From the NCBI RefSeq assembly GCF_000003815.2, contig NC_049979.1, positions 5,228,873 through 5,290,872 on the forward strand: DNA of 62,000 bases, read 5' to 3'. The notes under the pieces were generated by a model. The model had not been told where the DNA came from, did not search any database, and saw only the letters and a list, made by a program, of their open reading frames with translations. The position numbers and the translations under genes were made by a program. Numbering within the stretch: position 1 is the first letter of the stretch; each line of letters opens with the position of its first letter. Shown in pieces: positions 61,946 to 62,000 of this stretch. The DNA comes from Branchiostoma floridae. Its lineage: Eukaryota > Chordata > Leptocardii > Amphioxiformes > Branchiostomatidae.

Positions 61946-62000
61946 TTTGAAAATGACGCTGTCGGCTGTGGCAAAATTTCAGTGTAATCTGTGGACATCG

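Noticed and set aside
1-62000. CRISPR arrays, operons, phage or integrative elements
   Set aside because: No regularly spaced repeats of that type or prokaryotic genes; introns and SINEs show eukaryotic DNA.

Overview
The window looks like animal nuclear DNA, most likely from a lancelet (Branchiostoma). This is inferred from two split genes of chordate type, many short GT-AG introns, and dense small inverted-repeat transposons, tRNA-derived SINEs and Penelope-type remnants. There are two runs of N (23037-23136 and 47784-48131), as in a draft assembly. Nothing is bacterial: I see no operons, ribosome binding sites, CRISPR arrays or prokaryotic signals.

Left part (1-33070): no protein-coding exon could be supported. 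It holds small non-autonomous DNA transposons (hAT-like, piggyBac-like, Mutator-like and TA-flanked families), a 1.1-kb repeat with TACCTCCATG ends, a 53-bp perfect inverted repeat pair, and one young LTR retrotransposon (23727-28383, minus strand). The LTRs of that element look identical. Between them is only one 504-codon reading frame, with two zinc knuckles and no polymerase. Some GC-richer segments with good splice signals (14040-14184, 19147-19225) may be untranslated leader exons of the next gene.

Middle part (33071-47738, plus strand): a 19-exon gene for a Cdon/Boc-family Hedgehog co-receptor. The model gives 997 residues: signal peptide, five Ig domains, a Ser/Pro-rich linker, two fibronectin III domains, one membrane span and a short cytoplasmic tail. 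All splice phases agree. The first of the three vertebrate FNIII domains is not found, although the interval has no gap. The acceptor region of the penultimate exon lies in a triplicated 150-bp tandem repeat.

Right part (54935 to at least 61192, minus strand): the 3' nine coding exons of a Pou2 (Oct1/Oct2) transcription factor. It has a glutamine-rich N-terminal region, a complete POU-specific domain and POU homeodomain, and an unusual C-terminal tail built from Ile-Gly-Ser repeats. Its 5' end lies beyond the window or in an unresolved exon; a GC-rich block with a YY1-like motif near 61845-61945 may be a promoter. The two genes converge. The 7.2 kb between their stop codons holds 3'-UTR candidate sequence, one gap and a few transposons.

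The two genes belong to different processes (Hedgehog reception and cell adhesion; octamer-dependent transcription). The sequence gives no sign of shared regulation.
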